Position numbers and translations under genes: made by a program. Shown in pieces: positions 18,850 through 28,426 of a stretch of 64,000 nucleotides of DNA. The stretch is from positions 1,218,528 through 1,282,527 of the forward strand of contig NZ_CP037422.1 of assembly GCF_007748175.1 (NCBI RefSeq), in the 5' to 3' direction. The notes below the pieces were generated by a model. It saw nothing but the letters and a program-made list of their open reading frames with translations. It was not told where the DNA came from and did no database searches. This stretch comes from Gimesia aquarii (GTDB lineage Bacteria > Planctomycetota > Planctomycetia > Planctomycetales > Planctomycetaceae). Every line of letters begins with the position of its first letter. Position 1 is the stretch's first letter.

Positions 18850-19200
18850 ATGACGGGCCGCATATTCATCGTAATGGCAATCGCTACCGCAACCACATGT
18901 ATCACACACGCACAAGAGAAACCAGTTGACGACTCGGGATATCCCTATTCGATTTTATTAAAACGCGGTCAGGACACTCTGGTGCATGCATCCGATGATT
19001 CGATTGTCGAATACTACCACCCACATGCAACTGATGACTGGAAAATTGTGATGAATATCACGCCCACAAAAGAGAGAGCAACGTGGGTCTCGCTAGGACC
19101 TCAAGGCCCCATTCGTGTGCAAGGCGTAGTCATACTGCGTCTAGAAGGAGGCGGTACTAACGATTTGAAGTTGAAGTATCGCTACGTCAAGAGACCATAA
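18850..19200 (+). CDS. Small secreted protein of unknown function
   Basis: 116 residues with AAAGGAG upstream and a signal peptide (MTGRIFIVMAIATATTCITHA). The mature part is beta-rich (DTLVHASDDSIVEYYHPH; WKIVMNIT; IRVQGVVILRLEGGG). No family recognised. Monocistronic: an intrinsic terminator follows directly. Confidence 0.75.
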   Translation: MTGRIFIVMAIATATTCITHAQEKPVDDSGYPYSILLKRGQDTLVHASDDSIVEYYHPHATDDWKIVMNITPTKERATWVSLGPQGPIRVQGVVILRLEGGGTNDLKLKYRYVKRP

Positions 19201-19214
19201 AGATATTCCCACAG

Positions 19215-19262
19215 AAAGACCGAGTCGCATCAAACGAAAACTGTATGCCTCGGTCTTTTTCG
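19215..19262 (+). terminator. Intrinsic terminator
   Basis: AAAGACCGAG (19215-19224) pairs with CTCGGTCTTT (19249-19258), 10 bp, followed by T residues. Ends the secreted-protein gene that stops at 19200. Confidence 0.8.
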
Positions 19263-19623
19263 CGTATCATTAAAAAAATGGCTCTTTAAGACAATCTATT
19301 TTGGAGAGCATAGATTTTCATCATAATCTAGTATGACTGCCTCCCCATTTATCATTTCTTCCAGCCTGACTCTGAACTGAAAAGCAACACTTTCAGCGCA
19401 TTTTCATGTCGATTTGTTCGGGTGAGAATCAATGTTAGCCCAACATTTCATTGTTTACTCACCATTTATTAACAATTGACGAGTAGTATATGACCACATC
19501 AGGAAAGGGACCACGATCCCTGTTCCGCTATGGTCAGTCAAGACCCAAACCGGCATTATCCCGCCTTGAAAATTCAAAAGCTGTTTTAGATTCTTTTCTT
19601 TTTCAATTTAAGGAGATTAGAAA
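19263..19623. other. Upstream region of the DUF1559 gene
   Basis: About 360 bp without a gene. It ends with AAGGAG before the DUF1559 start at 19624. No other signal stands out. Confidence 0.5.
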
Positions 19624-20616
19624 ATGATGACGTTACGTCCATTTTCTTCCCGGGCTACCGGTACGTTAAAACAATCCTCAAAAAATCGTCATGGGTTTAC
19701 ACTGATCGAATTATTGGTAGTTATTGCCATCATTGCGATTTTGATTGCCTTGTTGTTACCCGCCGTTCAACAGGCACGTGAAGCAGCACGCCGCACACAG
19801 TGTAAAAATAACCTGAAGCAAATTGGGCTGGCCTTTCATAACTTCCACGATGTGCACGATCATCTTCCAACAGGAGCCCGTGATGGTGCAGGGACTTCAT
19901 TTGCCTGCTGTAACGCAAGAGAACGTGAAGGTTGGAGCTGGAGTTATCAGATTCTCCCCTATATGGAACAGGCAAATATTTATGAACTGGGCACGGATGA
20001 TGACCCTGTGGGAACTTATCCCATTGTCGCGCGCGAAGGTATTAAAAGTTACTACTGCCCCAGTCGACGTAAGCCGACTTCTTATGGTAGCGGATTTTAT
20101 CGTAGCGACTATGCTGGAAATGGGGGGCAACGTGGACCAGGTGGAGTCGCCAGTGCTCCCAGTAATGGCCAAAAGGGAGTTCTTGTTCAAACCACCGCGG
20201 TTACTGAACTGCGGATTAATGATATTAAAGATGGTGCGTCTAACACCATCATGGTTGCCGAAAAAGCATTACACCCTGATCGTCATGGCTCTGATGGTGG
20301 TGACAATGAGCCTTGGAATAACGCGGGCTGGGATGAATGTGTTATTCGTTGGGGTGCTGGTATTAACAGTGCCGGTCTGGAATATGGTATCCCTCCCCTA
20401 CCCGATTCCGATGCACCTACCAACACCGCAGGTGTCGTTGATAAAGGTGGTGTTAACTGGACTAACTGGCATCCCTACTTCGGCTCAGCACATCACGGTG
20501 GAATGAATGCCTGTCTGGCCGATGGTTCGGTACGTTTAATTAGCTATAACATCGATGGCGAAGTCATGCGTCGGATCAGTATGCGAAACGACGGGGAGAC
20601 GGTCGGCGAGTTCTAA
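19624..20616 (+). CDS. DUF1559 prepilin-type N-terminal cleavage protein
   Basis: 330 residues. The type IV prepilin/pseudopilin motif [19 protein letters not shown] lies near residues 23-42, with cleavage expected after the glycine; the planctomycete signature [14 protein letters not shown]...CKNNLKQIGLA follows. The rest is the DUF1559 (SBP_bac_10) domain with the C-terminal HHGGMNACLADGSVR block. These proteins are very numerous in planctomycetes, cell-surface or secretion-associated, function unresolved. An AAGGAG site precedes the start. Followed by a small lipoprotein gene, as in many planctomycete loci. Confidence 0.95.
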   Translation: MMTLRPFSSRATGTLKQSSKNRHGFTLIELLVVIAIIAILIALLLPAVQQAREAARRTQCKNNLKQIGLAFHNFHDVHDHLPTGARDGAGTSFACCNAREREGWSWSYQILPYMEQANIYELGTDDDPVGTYPIVAREGIKSYYCPSRRKPTSYGSGFYRSDYAGNGGQRGPGGVASAPSNGQKGVLVQTTAVTELRINDIKDGASNTIMVAEKALHPDRHGSDGGDNEPWNNAGWDECVIRWGAGINSAGLEYGIPPLPDSDAPTNTAGVVDKGGVNWTNWHPYFGSAHHGGMNACLADGSVRLISYNIDGEVMRRISMRNDGETVGEF

Positions 20617-20773
20617 AATCGATTGACTGAGTATGCCCTCAAAAAAAACGCCATTGCGAACGCAGGGCTTCCGACGTTTTCCCCCCGGAAACGAAGGATG
20701 CCCTGCTGTTGGCAACCAGCGCATCGAAACAATTTTGCTTTACTACAAGAAGAATCACGTCAAAGGAAAAACT

Positions 20774-20983
20774 GTGAAATTACTCTCATATGCTCTATTA
20801 TTAATCTCTTTGTGCCTGTTTCCTGGCTGTGGCTCCAGCGATGAAACATTATCTTCAGGCGAAATTACTCCCGAAGTGAAAAGTGAAATGGAAAAGGAAA
20901 AGCAAGAAGTCTTCGAATCCGAATCCGCCCATCGTGAAATGCAGGAAAAACAAGCGAAAGAGGCGAAGAAAAAGAAGAAGTAG
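20774..20983 (+). CDS. Small planctomycete lipoprotein
   Basis: 69 residues from a GTG at 20774 with AAAGGA upstream; a longer in-frame extension from 20633 looks non-coding. Lipoprotein signal MKLLSYALLLISLCLFPGC with the lipobox cysteine, then a charged, helical, lysine/glutamate-rich tail (KSEMEKEKQEVFESES ... AKEAKKKKK). It follows the DUF1559 gene and is probably co-expressed with it. Function unknown. Confidence 0.8.
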   Translation: MKLLSYALLLISLCLFPGCGSSDETLSSGEITPEVKSEMEKEKQEVFESESAHREMQEKQAKEAKKKKK

Positions 20984-21019
20984 GGTTTTATGGTTGCTGG
21001 AAGAGTTGCTTTTTCAAAC

Positions 21020-21889
21020 TTATCTGGCGATTACTTCTGCATAACGATCCATAACCTGTTCGCTACCTAACGCCTGTAATCGTGGCAACGCTAGTTCATA
21101 AATTTTTTGTGCGTTTTCACTATCACCAAGTTCTGCCAAGGTAATTGCGAGATAGGCTCGATTGAAGTCTACAAAAAGCTGCAACAGTGGTTGAGTAGGA
21201 GCAATCGGTAATAAGCCCGACTGACATTTCAGAAAAAGTGACTCTGCAACTCGAAAGTTCTTCAGATTCAGCTCCAGAATTCCTTTAAAACATAAAATTA
21301 AGAGCTCAATCATTTCGCCCATGTGCTGCTGTTCCGCCTCTTCCAAAAGCTGGTTGGCCAGACTGTAATCGTTACCATATTTCAATAGCGCATAGGCATA
21401 GTCGATAATTACTGTAGGATTTTTTGGTGCCTCTTCATATGCCTGACGCCAACACTCGATAGCCTGATCATAGTCTTTGACGATTTCATACAACTCTGAC
21501 AGGCGTCCCAGGTACATCCAACGTGGGACTTCTGACGAATCAGCAAAATGCTCCATCATCTCATATGCTTGATCAACGTTTCCCAATGCGGCTTCAGCAA
21601 CTGCCTCACGGGTTGTGAGTTCAAAATCAGGGACTTTGCCTCGAAGTTTGGGAACTTGATCAAGGACCTCTTGCCATCTTCCCCAGGAAAAGGCATGAAG
21701 CATTTTGTCATATTTTTGGCGAGGTGAAAAATAGGCAACCCAGAAACTGATCACGATAGGAATTCCTAAAAAAACAAGGATCAGATAATCAATATCGCTG
21801 ATCTCAGGAGTTCTCATCCACCGAAACACAAGCATACTAACAATAATGAGCAAAACCCAACGCAACTGCCAATAGGTCTTGCGCAACAT
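21020..21889 (-). CDS. Membrane-anchored TPR protein
   Basis: 289 residues. Two N-terminal transmembrane segments (about 8-24 and 33-52) precede a helical domain with tetratricopeptide-like repeats (for example residues 150-185, YDQAIECWRQAYEEAPKN with the following helix ...VIIDYAYALLKYG). TPR proteins are scaffolds for protein complexes. It lies 36 bp behind the 71-residue gene on the same strand, probably one operon, and converges with the lipoprotein gene. Confidence 0.85.
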   Translation of the reverse strand: MLRKTYWQLRWVLLIIVSMLVFRWMRTPEISDIDYLILVFLGIPIVISFWVAYFSPRQKYDKMLHAFSWGRWQEVLDQVPKLRGKVPDFELTTREAVAEAALGNVDQAYEMMEHFADSSEVPRWMYLGRLSELYEIVKDYDQAIECWRQAYEEAPKNPTVIIDYAYALLKYGNDYSLANQLLEEAEQQHMGEMIELLILCFKGILELNLKNFRVAESLFLKCQSGLLPIAPTQPLLQLFVDFNRAYLAITLAELGDSENAQKIYELALPRLQALGSEQVMDRYAEVIAR

Positions 21890-21925
21890 GAACAGGAAGA
21901 ATTGAAAGGGAGTGAGAAACTGTAG

Positions 21926-22141
21926 CTAGGCCATGTCCACGGCTGTCAGATTTTTTTCCATATCTGGATTTGACGGAAACATGGCTGAAGCCGCTGCAGC
22001 TGCATCGTCGTTATGCAGAACAATATCAACAAACCCTTGAGATTCATACTTTTTGTAGGCATCTTGTGAATCCTCTGCATCAACCCGATGCGTCCCGCGT
22101 TTGCCATTTTCATCGGTTGCCGTGAGTAAATAAATTGGCAT
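21926..22141 (-). CDS. Small conserved-looking hypothetical protein
   Basis: 71 residues, cytoplasmic, no signal. MPIYLLTATDENGKRGTHRVDAEDSQDAYKKY resembles the small N-terminal domain, found in secretion-related proteins, that begins with a Y.A.D..G....G..A strand pair, but a family cannot be assigned. First gene of a two-gene unit with the TPR protein. Confidence 0.7.
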   Translation of the reverse strand: MPIYLLTATDENGKRGTHRVDAEDSQDAYKKYESQGFVDIVLHNDDAAAAASAMFPSNPDMEKNLTAVDMA

Positions 22142-22314
22142 CTGACTCTACTCTAGAATCATATGATGTGAGAAAACCTGATTCAGCAATGGAGGTATCT
22201 CCGTTCTATTCTCTCAGCAATTTTTCTTGAGTCTAACCTGAATTGATTTCATAATGAACGATATTCATCATTATTTGTGATGATAGGTTCAAGAAATACT
22301 TTTTGAAGAACAGA

Positions 22315-22452
22315 CTAAGCGGTCACCACAATGTCTTTCTGCTCGATGGCCACATGTCCCGATTTTCGGAAGGGGCGGGGCATTGGTTGGGCTTTGCCAT
22401 TGGCGTCGATGGTACGGCAACGGAGCGTGTACTTTCCTGCGGGTAAGCCGGG
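22315..22452 (-). pseudogene. C-terminal fragment of a sulfite-oxidase-family molybdopterin enzyme
   Basis: About 45 codons ending at TAG (22315) read LPAGKYTLRCRTIDANGKAQ, then PMPRPFRKSGH, then AIEQKDIVVTA. This is the C-terminal end of the Mo-co oxidoreductase dimerisation domain of sulfite-oxidase-like proteins. The remainder is gone: similarity stops at about 22452, where the RHS fragment starts on the other strand. Confidence 0.7.
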
Positions 22453-23082
22453 TATCAGAACAGCAATGAAAACTACAGAACACTAAGTCGTGTGACTGGG
22501 GTTATTCACGGGGCAGGTCAGGAAATCGAAAGTCCGAACAGGGATCTGGTGACTTATACCGATGCTTCCGTTAACAGAAAGAGTGATGAACTTCGTCTTT
22601 CCAAAGAAACGGGCCTGGAGTTCACCTCCTACCTCTGGGATGATCAGAATATCGCGCTCGAATTGAATGATGTGGGTACCGTCGAAGCCTAATACACGGT
22701 CGTACCTCAGGTGTATGGCAATCTGATCAGCCAGACGCGTTCTACCGACAGCAGCTTCTACCGCTTTAATCCACTGGGCAGTACTCGAGAACTGACCGAT
22801 GAAATGGAAACCGTCACCGACAGTTATCTCTATAGGGTCTTTTATCTCTATAGGGTCTTTGGTGAAGTTAGAAGCAGCACCGGCACCACCGTGAACCTGT
22901 ATCAATGGGTGGGGAATCAAGGTCATTACCATGACGCCGAAAGCGGTCTGTATAGCCTCCGCAATCGGTTTTATGGTGCTGGCGAGGGACGCTTCAAATC
23001 AGAGGATCCAATTGGTTTTGATGATGGCGACAGTAACCTTTATCTCTCAGTTCATCAATCAATGGGATTTCACGTTCATTGA
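22453..23082 (+). pseudogene. RHS-repeat core domain remnant with internal stop
   Basis: One frame reads through the RHS-associated core (SYLWDDQNIALELN, VYGNLISQTRST, FYRFNPLGSTRELTDE, YQWVGNQGHYHDAESGLYSLRNRFYG, RFKSEDPIGF). A TAA at 22690-22692 interrupts it where intact proteins have a residue, and an 18-bp tandem duplication (about 22825-22860) repeats YLYRVF. No start or 5' part and no toxin domain; the end after DGDSNLYL diverges. RHS proteins are large polymorphic secreted or cell-surface proteins; this is a relic. Confidence 0.85.
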
Positions 23083-23725
23083 GTGTTTTGACCTGCCAGT
23101 CGTCACAGGCTTTCAGAAATGCTTTTTCCTAATTGGGACTGAAGATAGAAACAGTTTTGGCATTTTCAATCAGGATGCGGCCCAGATCGAGACAGGAAAA
23201 TGGGGTCTCGGCATAAGGAGAAAGATGTCGTCGTTTTATCGCATAACTAAACATACTTCGGCAGCATGGCAAGATGTATTTGATGCCTTTATCGAGCAGA
23301 GGACGCTTTTGGGAATTCTCATATCCATTAGGAGCGACTTTGATCGTTTGCAGATAATGCACAAACTCCTCAGCATGTCTGGCCTGGAACTGAGATGTTT
23401 TCGACGCGATACTTATCTCTCTGACGAAGTTACTTAGATGAGTTATTGCCGCTTGATGGTCTGTAGAGAAGAACGCAGAACCTGTTGGTGGTAGTTGAGC
23501 CATCTGGTTCGCAGTCCATCGATCTGCACCGGCTCAAAATTGAAAACTGAATGCGTGTGTGACTCCAGTTGAGAATTGATCTGAGCTGCAATCTGACGCG
23601 CATGGTCTTTGTCAGGACCAATCCGGGGGCGTAAACATTTACCGTTTTCTTGATAGGTGAGATACCAGATTTGACTTCACAGATCGCCACGGACTTTGCC
23701 AATACGGAACGATGTCTTCCGGTTT
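23080..23725 (-). pseudogene. Tyrosine recombinase/integrase remnant
   Basis: Pieces of the N-terminal and core-binding domain of a planctomycete phage-type integrase lie in different frames: KPEDIVPYW (near 23715), LTYQENGK, a stretch around NFEPVQIDGLRTRWL, then in another frame FQARHAEEFVHYL and KRPLLDKGIKYIL with RSMFSYAIKRRHLSPYAE, ending IFSPN-stop-EKAFLKACDDWQ. At least two frameshifts and an in-frame TAG (23129) disable it, and the catalytic domain with the R-H-R-Y residues is absent. It lies just 3' of tRNA-Ser, the usual position of an element integrase. Confidence 0.8.
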
Positions 23726-23857
23726 TGTTTTAATGATCGATTCATCAACAAGACTTTTCAGAGAACCCTTATGCCAAAAATGGGAAGCTCTGGAGCGGTC
23801 CAGATAAAGCAAATGCTGCTGAGTTAGTGGGTTATAACTCAACGGCAATCGAATGAG

Positions 23858-23944
<87 letters not shown>

Positions 23945-24006
23945 GAATAAGTCCGTTATGTCAAACAATTTGACGTGTTACTTTGAAACAAGTCAGTCGT
24001 TCGAAC

Positions 24007-24237
24007 TTAGTCTTGTGATTCGCTCTGTTTGAAGGATTCTTCTCTGTCTTCAATCACTTTCAGAGATTTTAATCGATTGACGATTTGAGTTCTCTGTGCG
24101 TTGTACTGTCGCATCTTAGGATGTTTTTTCCGTTGATCATCTGGAACTTTTTGCTCGTCCAGCACTTTACTATAATCTTCAATCGCTGACTCAGCGTTTT
24201 GTAATTGTCGTTCTAATTGAGCTCTTCTTAAAGACAT
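24007..24237 (-). CDS. Small coiled-coil hypothetical protein
   Basis: 76 residues, highly charged and helical (LERQLQNAESAIEDYSKVLDEQK ...QRTQIVNRLKSLKVIED), with a heptad-like pattern suggesting a coiled coil. No signal peptide and no recognised family. Transcribed on the same strand as tRNA-Ser, 62 bp upstream of it. Confidence 0.65.
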   Translation of the reverse strand: MSLRRAQLERQLQNAESAIEDYSKVLDEQKVPDDQRKKHPKMRQYNAQRTQIVNRLKSLKVIEDREESFKQSESQD

Positions 24238-24510
24238 TGTCTTCCACTGTCCCTTATTCTGTATTAATGACCGTTTATGTGTTGTGTCGGTTCAACCCGA
24301 TTGTCTGTGCGTAAAAAGAACGTTTCGTTTTCCAGAAAAAGAAATCGAACAAGGATTCTAGCAATACCAGGCTGGATATGACAACGGTCAGCGCGCGTAA
24401 CCTACTGTATTAGCTCGTATTTTGTTGTGGAACAAGACAATTGATCACTTATTGAGTTGAGCTGAAGACAGATGAAATCAAAAAGAATTCGACCGTTCCC
24501 CTGTTCCTCT

Positions 24511-24777
24511 TCAGTGAGCAAATTCTGCTTTTTCTTCTTGTAGAAACGGTTCTACAGTCAGGCAATTGTGGACCTGCCTGACTCCTTTCACGCGACTTAC
24601 AGATTCTTGAGCTAACTGTTTTTCGTAGTAGCTGTTCACATTTCCGGTTAAAACTACCTGTTGCTGATCAATTTTGAATTGAATGTTCTGATGAGCTACT
24701 AATATTGAGTTTGTAATTGCATGCTTCACTAATTCACAGAGTTGATGAGCATGGTCGATAGTGATGTTTTGTGACAT
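24511..24777 (-). CDS. BON domain protein
   Basis: 88 residues from the ATG at 24777; an in-frame ATG at 24837 would add 20 basic residues. The BON pattern is clear: an N-terminal helix (LCELVKHAITNS), then FKIDQQQVVLTGNVNSYYEKQLAQESV and SRVKGVRQVHNCLTVE. BON domains bind phospholipid or associate with other envelope proteins. No signal peptide is obvious, so it may be cytoplasmic or exported as part of a complex. Monocistronic. Confidence 0.82.
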   Translation of the reverse strand: MSQNITIDHAHQLCELVKHAITNSILVAHQNIQFKIDQQQVVLTGNVNSYYEKQLAQESVSRVKGVRQVHNCLTVEPFLQEEKAEFAH

Positions 24778-25217
24778 AATAGACCGATACTTTAAGGATC
24801 TTAAAAAATTAACTTTGTCCTTATACATTTTTCTCATCCTGAAGTTAAAAGAAGTAGTGCAGCCTGCATTTGCACACTAGTTTCTCATCGGCCTAATAGT
24901 TTTGAGAAAATTAGGAAATCTGTGATGGTTTGATTGATTTCGTAGCTCTGGTTAGAACTACGGATTACAACCATGATAATTGGCACTACTGGTATGTTTC
25001 CGATGTCAAAAAGTCCTACTCTGTTAGAGTTTATGCACTTAGAGATACCCATGGCTTACAAGCAATTTTTGTTAAGTAAACTCACTTGGTATTTCTTGTG
25101 CGTACGCTTTACAATAAATACTGTTGAAGCGAGTGATTGCACTCAAGAGGTTTATGCCCGTTAAGTACTGCGATAAAGTAACGGATTTCAATTTTAAAGT
25201 TGTAAGAAAGTATTCCA
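24778..25217. other. Gene-free region between divergent genes
   Basis: About 440 bp. The BON gene runs left and the membrane glycosyltransferase-like gene runs right. A 63-codon plus-strand frame (24973-25164) has no ribosome site and does not look like a protein. Presumably holds both promoters. Confidence 0.45.
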
Positions 25218-27026
25218 TTGGTAGTCATTAGTGATCAGGAACTATTACAGAGATCAGTAGAGCCTGCTCATGACTTGTTTCCAGTGATGAGACGTGCGGC
25301 TGTCATGTCGCCTTTAGTCATATTGCTGTCCTTGGGGCCAGGACTTTTGGCATTCCATTCTTATCGAATTGATGAGCTGTCAGCCTGGTTTGGATTACAG
25401 TGTCTCGGGAAAGCCAGTTTAATCAGCGATAGCGGTAATGCACTCATTTCCCAGCCTCCTCTCGTACGCTGGATCTATACAGGCCTGCTTAAATTAATTG
25501 GTCATTGGTCATCCTCATTAGTTTTTTTTTCCTATATTTCAACTTCGCTTCTACTGTTTATTGCATATCGATTTTCCAGAAAATTTTGTAATGCCCGATA
25601 CGCGACAGTCTTTTGTTTCCTTCTGGCATTTCATCCTTTGGTTTTAAGACAGATTCAACTTATCGAAGCACCTGCGTTTCCGATCGTATTTGCTTTATTA
25701 ACGATCTGGGGGTTCGTGGGGCACATTCAGTCTGAAGCAGGAATTGTGTCTCAGAAGTTATTATTTGGTGGAATTGCATTAGGAATATGTTTACTTTCAG
25801 GAGGATCCCTGGCACTGGGAGTCCTGCTGATATTGGGGCTTTTTATTATCAACCCCATCGATTTTCCCAAGAGTCGTCTTCCTTCAGATCAGAAAAAAAT
25901 ACCTGTATTGATACAAGCAGTTCGTGCCTGGAAATCATTAGTCATACTCGCATTTACTGGCTTTGCTGTGGGAGGCTGGTGGGAATTAATGGCTGCATCA
26001 CAGATTGATGGGTTTTGGGGGAAATGGTTTGCAGGACCTGGCCAGCCCATGATCAGTTTGTACTGGAAATCCGAATTTTATCCCAACTATTTTTTGCGTG
26101 ATATTATGTCCTCGATGGGCTTCTTATTGGGGTTTGCTCTGTTTGGATTGTTTCATGGAGCAAAGCGTATCTTAAATCCTCAGGGGAACTTTACAGATGT
26201 GGCCTGGTTAAGATTGATTATGATTTGGGTCATTTGTGGGTTGTTCTTTTGGTGGGGAGTGCAGTATCTGCCACAAATGAAGGCCAGTACCCGCGCAATG
26301 TGGAAGCTGTTCTTTATGATTCCTATGATTGCGATTGTAGCTTGGGAATTTCAACAGATTGCTTTGCGACGAGTTAATTATCCAACTGTTTTGGTTGTTT
26401 TTACAGTCGGTGTTCTGTCTGTGATTTTTCTTAGTGCCTCCCAGGGAAACACACTGAGCCCTGAAGTTTCAGGCCGTTTTTTGCGACAATTAATCGTTCT
26501 GGGTTTATCGCTTATTATGGTTCTCTGGTATAGCAATCGGTTTAAAAAAGAACATGGCCATCGTGTTGTAGTCATTGCGCTAGTGATCGCGTTATCTTGT
26601 TTACACATTGTTTACGGAGTTTATTCGGTTCCGAAACCTAACCCGGCGGGAGAACGATTGCAACAATTCGAGCATCAACTGCGTTTAACTCAGAATGTGT
26701 CGGACTGCATTCTGGTGAGTAAAGACGATCAACCCCCAATGGAGCTAACATTCCTGATTTTTTATCTCTGGGGAGACATCAATTTCAAACAGATCCAAGG
26801 TGCTGTTCTGCCTCAAGATCTAGATTTACCAGAGTCAGCAAATTTAAAATCAGCAAGCAGAGTTGACGCAGAAAAACATGTGATTATTCGTTGGGCAGCC
26901 TCTCCAATTGCATTGCGAAATATCATCAATGCAGGGTTTGTTTTAAAGCCAGTGGCTTCACCCGATGTATATAAACAACAGGAACTCGAGGCAGATCTGG
27001 TAAGCAGATCCCCCCAAGGGTTTTGA
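25218..27026 (+). CDS. Polytopic membrane protein, ArnT/PMT-like glycosyltransferase (GT39/83 family-like)
   Basis: 602 residues with about 11-12 transmembrane helices. The first extracytoplasmic loop carries FHSYRIDELSAWFG; an acidic DE in this loop is the catalytic position of dolichyl/undecaprenyl-phosphate sugar transferases of the ArnT/PMT type. The C-terminal soluble part ends at a KQQELEADL stretch. The probable role is transfer of a lipid-linked sugar to an acceptor outside the membrane; donor and acceptor are unknown. Start is a TTG with AAGAAAG upstream. Followed 40 bp later by a CehA-like hydrolase on the same strand. Confidence 0.8.
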   Translation: MVVISDQELLQRSVEPAHDLFPVMRRAAVMSPLVILLSLGPGLLAFHSYRIDELSAWFGLQCLGKASLISDSGNALISQPPLVRWIYTGLLKLIGHWSSSLVFFSYISTSLLLFIAYRFSRKFCNARYATVFCFLLAFHPLVLRQIQLIEAPAFPIVFALLTIWGFVGHIQSEAGIVSQKLLFGGIALGICLLSGGSLALGVLLILGLFIINPIDFPKSRLPSDQKKIPVLIQAVRAWKSLVILAFTGFAVGGWWELMAASQIDGFWGKWFAGPGQPMISLYWKSEFYPNYFLRDIMSSMGFLLGFALFGLFHGAKRILNPQGNFTDVAWLRLIMIWVICGLFFWWGVQYLPQMKASTRAMWKLFFMIPMIAIVAWEFQQIALRRVNYPTVLVVFTVGVLSVIFLSASQGNTLSPEVSGRFLRQLIVLGLSLIMVLWYSNRFKKEHGHRVVVIALVIALSCLHIVYGVYSVPKPNPAGERLQQFEHQLRLTQNVSDCILVSKDDQPPMELTFLIFYLWGDINFKQIQGAVLPQDLDLPESANLKSASRVDAEKHVIIRWAASPIALRNIINAGFVLKPVASPDVYKQQELEADLVSRSPQGF

Positions 27027-27066
27027 AGATACATTTTTTGATGATTGAGATAATTACTTTGGAGCT

Positions 27067-28413
27067 ATGAATATGACTCGCCTTGAATCGATACGGTCTA
27101 AAGCCCATTCAGGTCTAAAATTAAGCACACAGTTCGTATTAAGTTGTCTGTTATTTTTCAGTTCAGTGACTCTCGCTGCAGAGCCAGTAGAATTAAAAGA
27201 ATCTGCTGATGAAAAGTGGTACAAAGGAAACCTGCATACGCATTCTTTGTGGAGCGATGGCGATGATTACCTGGAGATGATTGCTGACTGGTATAAAACA
27301 CATGGTTATGATTTTCTCTCTTTTACAGACCATAATGTACTAGCGCAATCAGAGCGATGGACTGTTCCCGAAAAAAATAAAGGCAAACTGCATGCTTACA
27401 AAGAATTGAAAAAACGGTTTCCCAATTGGGTTGAAGAACGCAAAAACAAAGAAGGGCAGATTGAAGTTCGTTTGCGAACATTTCAGGAAGTATCAGATAA
27501 GTTGGGGGAACCGGGAAAATTTTTGCTGATTCAAAGTGAAGAGGTTACCGACCGATTTAAAAATATGCCCGTGCATATGAACGCGACGAATTTACATTCA
27601 TTACTAACTCCATTGGGGGGCAAGAGTGTTTACGACGTAATGCAGAACAATACAAACGCTTTGCTCGCACAACGTGAGCGAACCGGCCAGAAGATGATGA
27701 TTCATTTGAATCATCCTAATTTTCATTATGGAGTCACTGCGGAAGAACTGATGAAAGTGGTCGGCGAGAATTTCTTCGAAGTCTATAATGGCCATCCAGG
27801 CGTTGATAATCGAGGAGATGAATCACATCCCAGCACAGATCGGATGTGGGATATTATTTTAACCAAAAGATTAGCCGAGTTGGATCTGCCAATAATGTAT
27901 GGATTGTCTACCGATGATGGGCATGAATATCATAACATTCCAAGTCGCGCGAGCGAGCCAGGCAGAGGCTGGGTTGTCGTGCTTTCCAGGAATCTTGATC
28001 CAGAATCACTTGTGGAGGCGATGGAAGCCGGGCGGTTTTATGCCTCTTCAGGAGTGAAACTCAAATCAATCACTTATTCCGATGATGGCCTGGAGATCGA
28101 AATCGATCCAGAGGAAGGGGTAGAATACACGACTCATTTTATAGGCACTTTGAAAGGTTATCCCAAGCAGGGCATACCCGTTTTAGACAAGCGAGGACAC
28201 GAGGTACATGCCACAAAACGTTACAGCAAAAAAATTGGTGCGAACTTGAAGACAGTGAAAGGGCCCACCGCCAAATATGATTTCAATGGCAATGAAATTT
28301 ACGTACGGGCTCTCATTCGTTCTTCAAAATTGCATCCCAATCCCGCACAGACAGGAGAAATTGAGCGTGCCTGGGTTCAACCAATGAAAGGCCCCGCCAG
28401 TCCGCAGAAGTAG
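27067..28413 (+). CDS. Secreted CehA/McbA-like PHP-fold metallohydrolase
   Basis: 448 residues with a signal peptide (about 14-38, LKLSTQFVLSCLLFFSSVTLA). Metal-binding PHP motifs are visible: GNLHTHSLWSDGDD (two His, Asp) and LSFTDHN, with MNHLNHPNF-type His (IHLNHPNF) and ..VYNGHPG later, and a distal LSTDDGHEY. Family members cleave carbamate or phosphate esters (CehA, McbA); the substrate here is unknown. Co-oriented with the ArnT/PMT-like gene, 40 bp apart, and converges with the next membrane protein gene 13 bp away. Confidence 0.88.
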   Translation: MNMTRLESIRSKAHSGLKLSTQFVLSCLLFFSSVTLAAEPVELKESADEKWYKGNLHTHSLWSDGDDYLEMIADWYKTHGYDFLSFTDHNVLAQSERWTVPEKNKGKLHAYKELKKRFPNWVEERKNKEGQIEVRLRTFQEVSDKLGEPGKFLLIQSEEVTDRFKNMPVHMNATNLHSLLTPLGGKSVYDVMQNNTNALLAQRERTGQKMMIHLNHPNFHYGVTAEELMKVVGENFFEVYNGHPGVDNRGDESHPSTDRMWDIILTKRLAELDLPIMYGLSTDDGHEYHNIPSRASEPGRGWVVVLSRNLDPESLVEAMEAGRFYASSGVKLKSITYSDDGLEIEIDPEEGVEYTTHFIGTLKGYPKQGIPVLDKRGHEVHATKRYSKKIGANLKTVKGPTAKYDFNGNEIYVRALIRSSKLHPNPAQTGEIERAWVQPMKGPASPQK

Positions 28414-28426
28414 TAATCCTCGTTGT

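Noticed and set aside
19624..20616. DUF1559 as a true pilus subunit locus
   Set aside because: No pilin assembly ATPase, platform protein or peptidase nearby; DUF1559 is a broad planctomycete family.
24973..25164. Small gene upstream of the membrane transferase
   Set aside because: No Shine-Dalgarno sequence, start at AT-rich sequence, and amino-acid composition unlike its neighbours.
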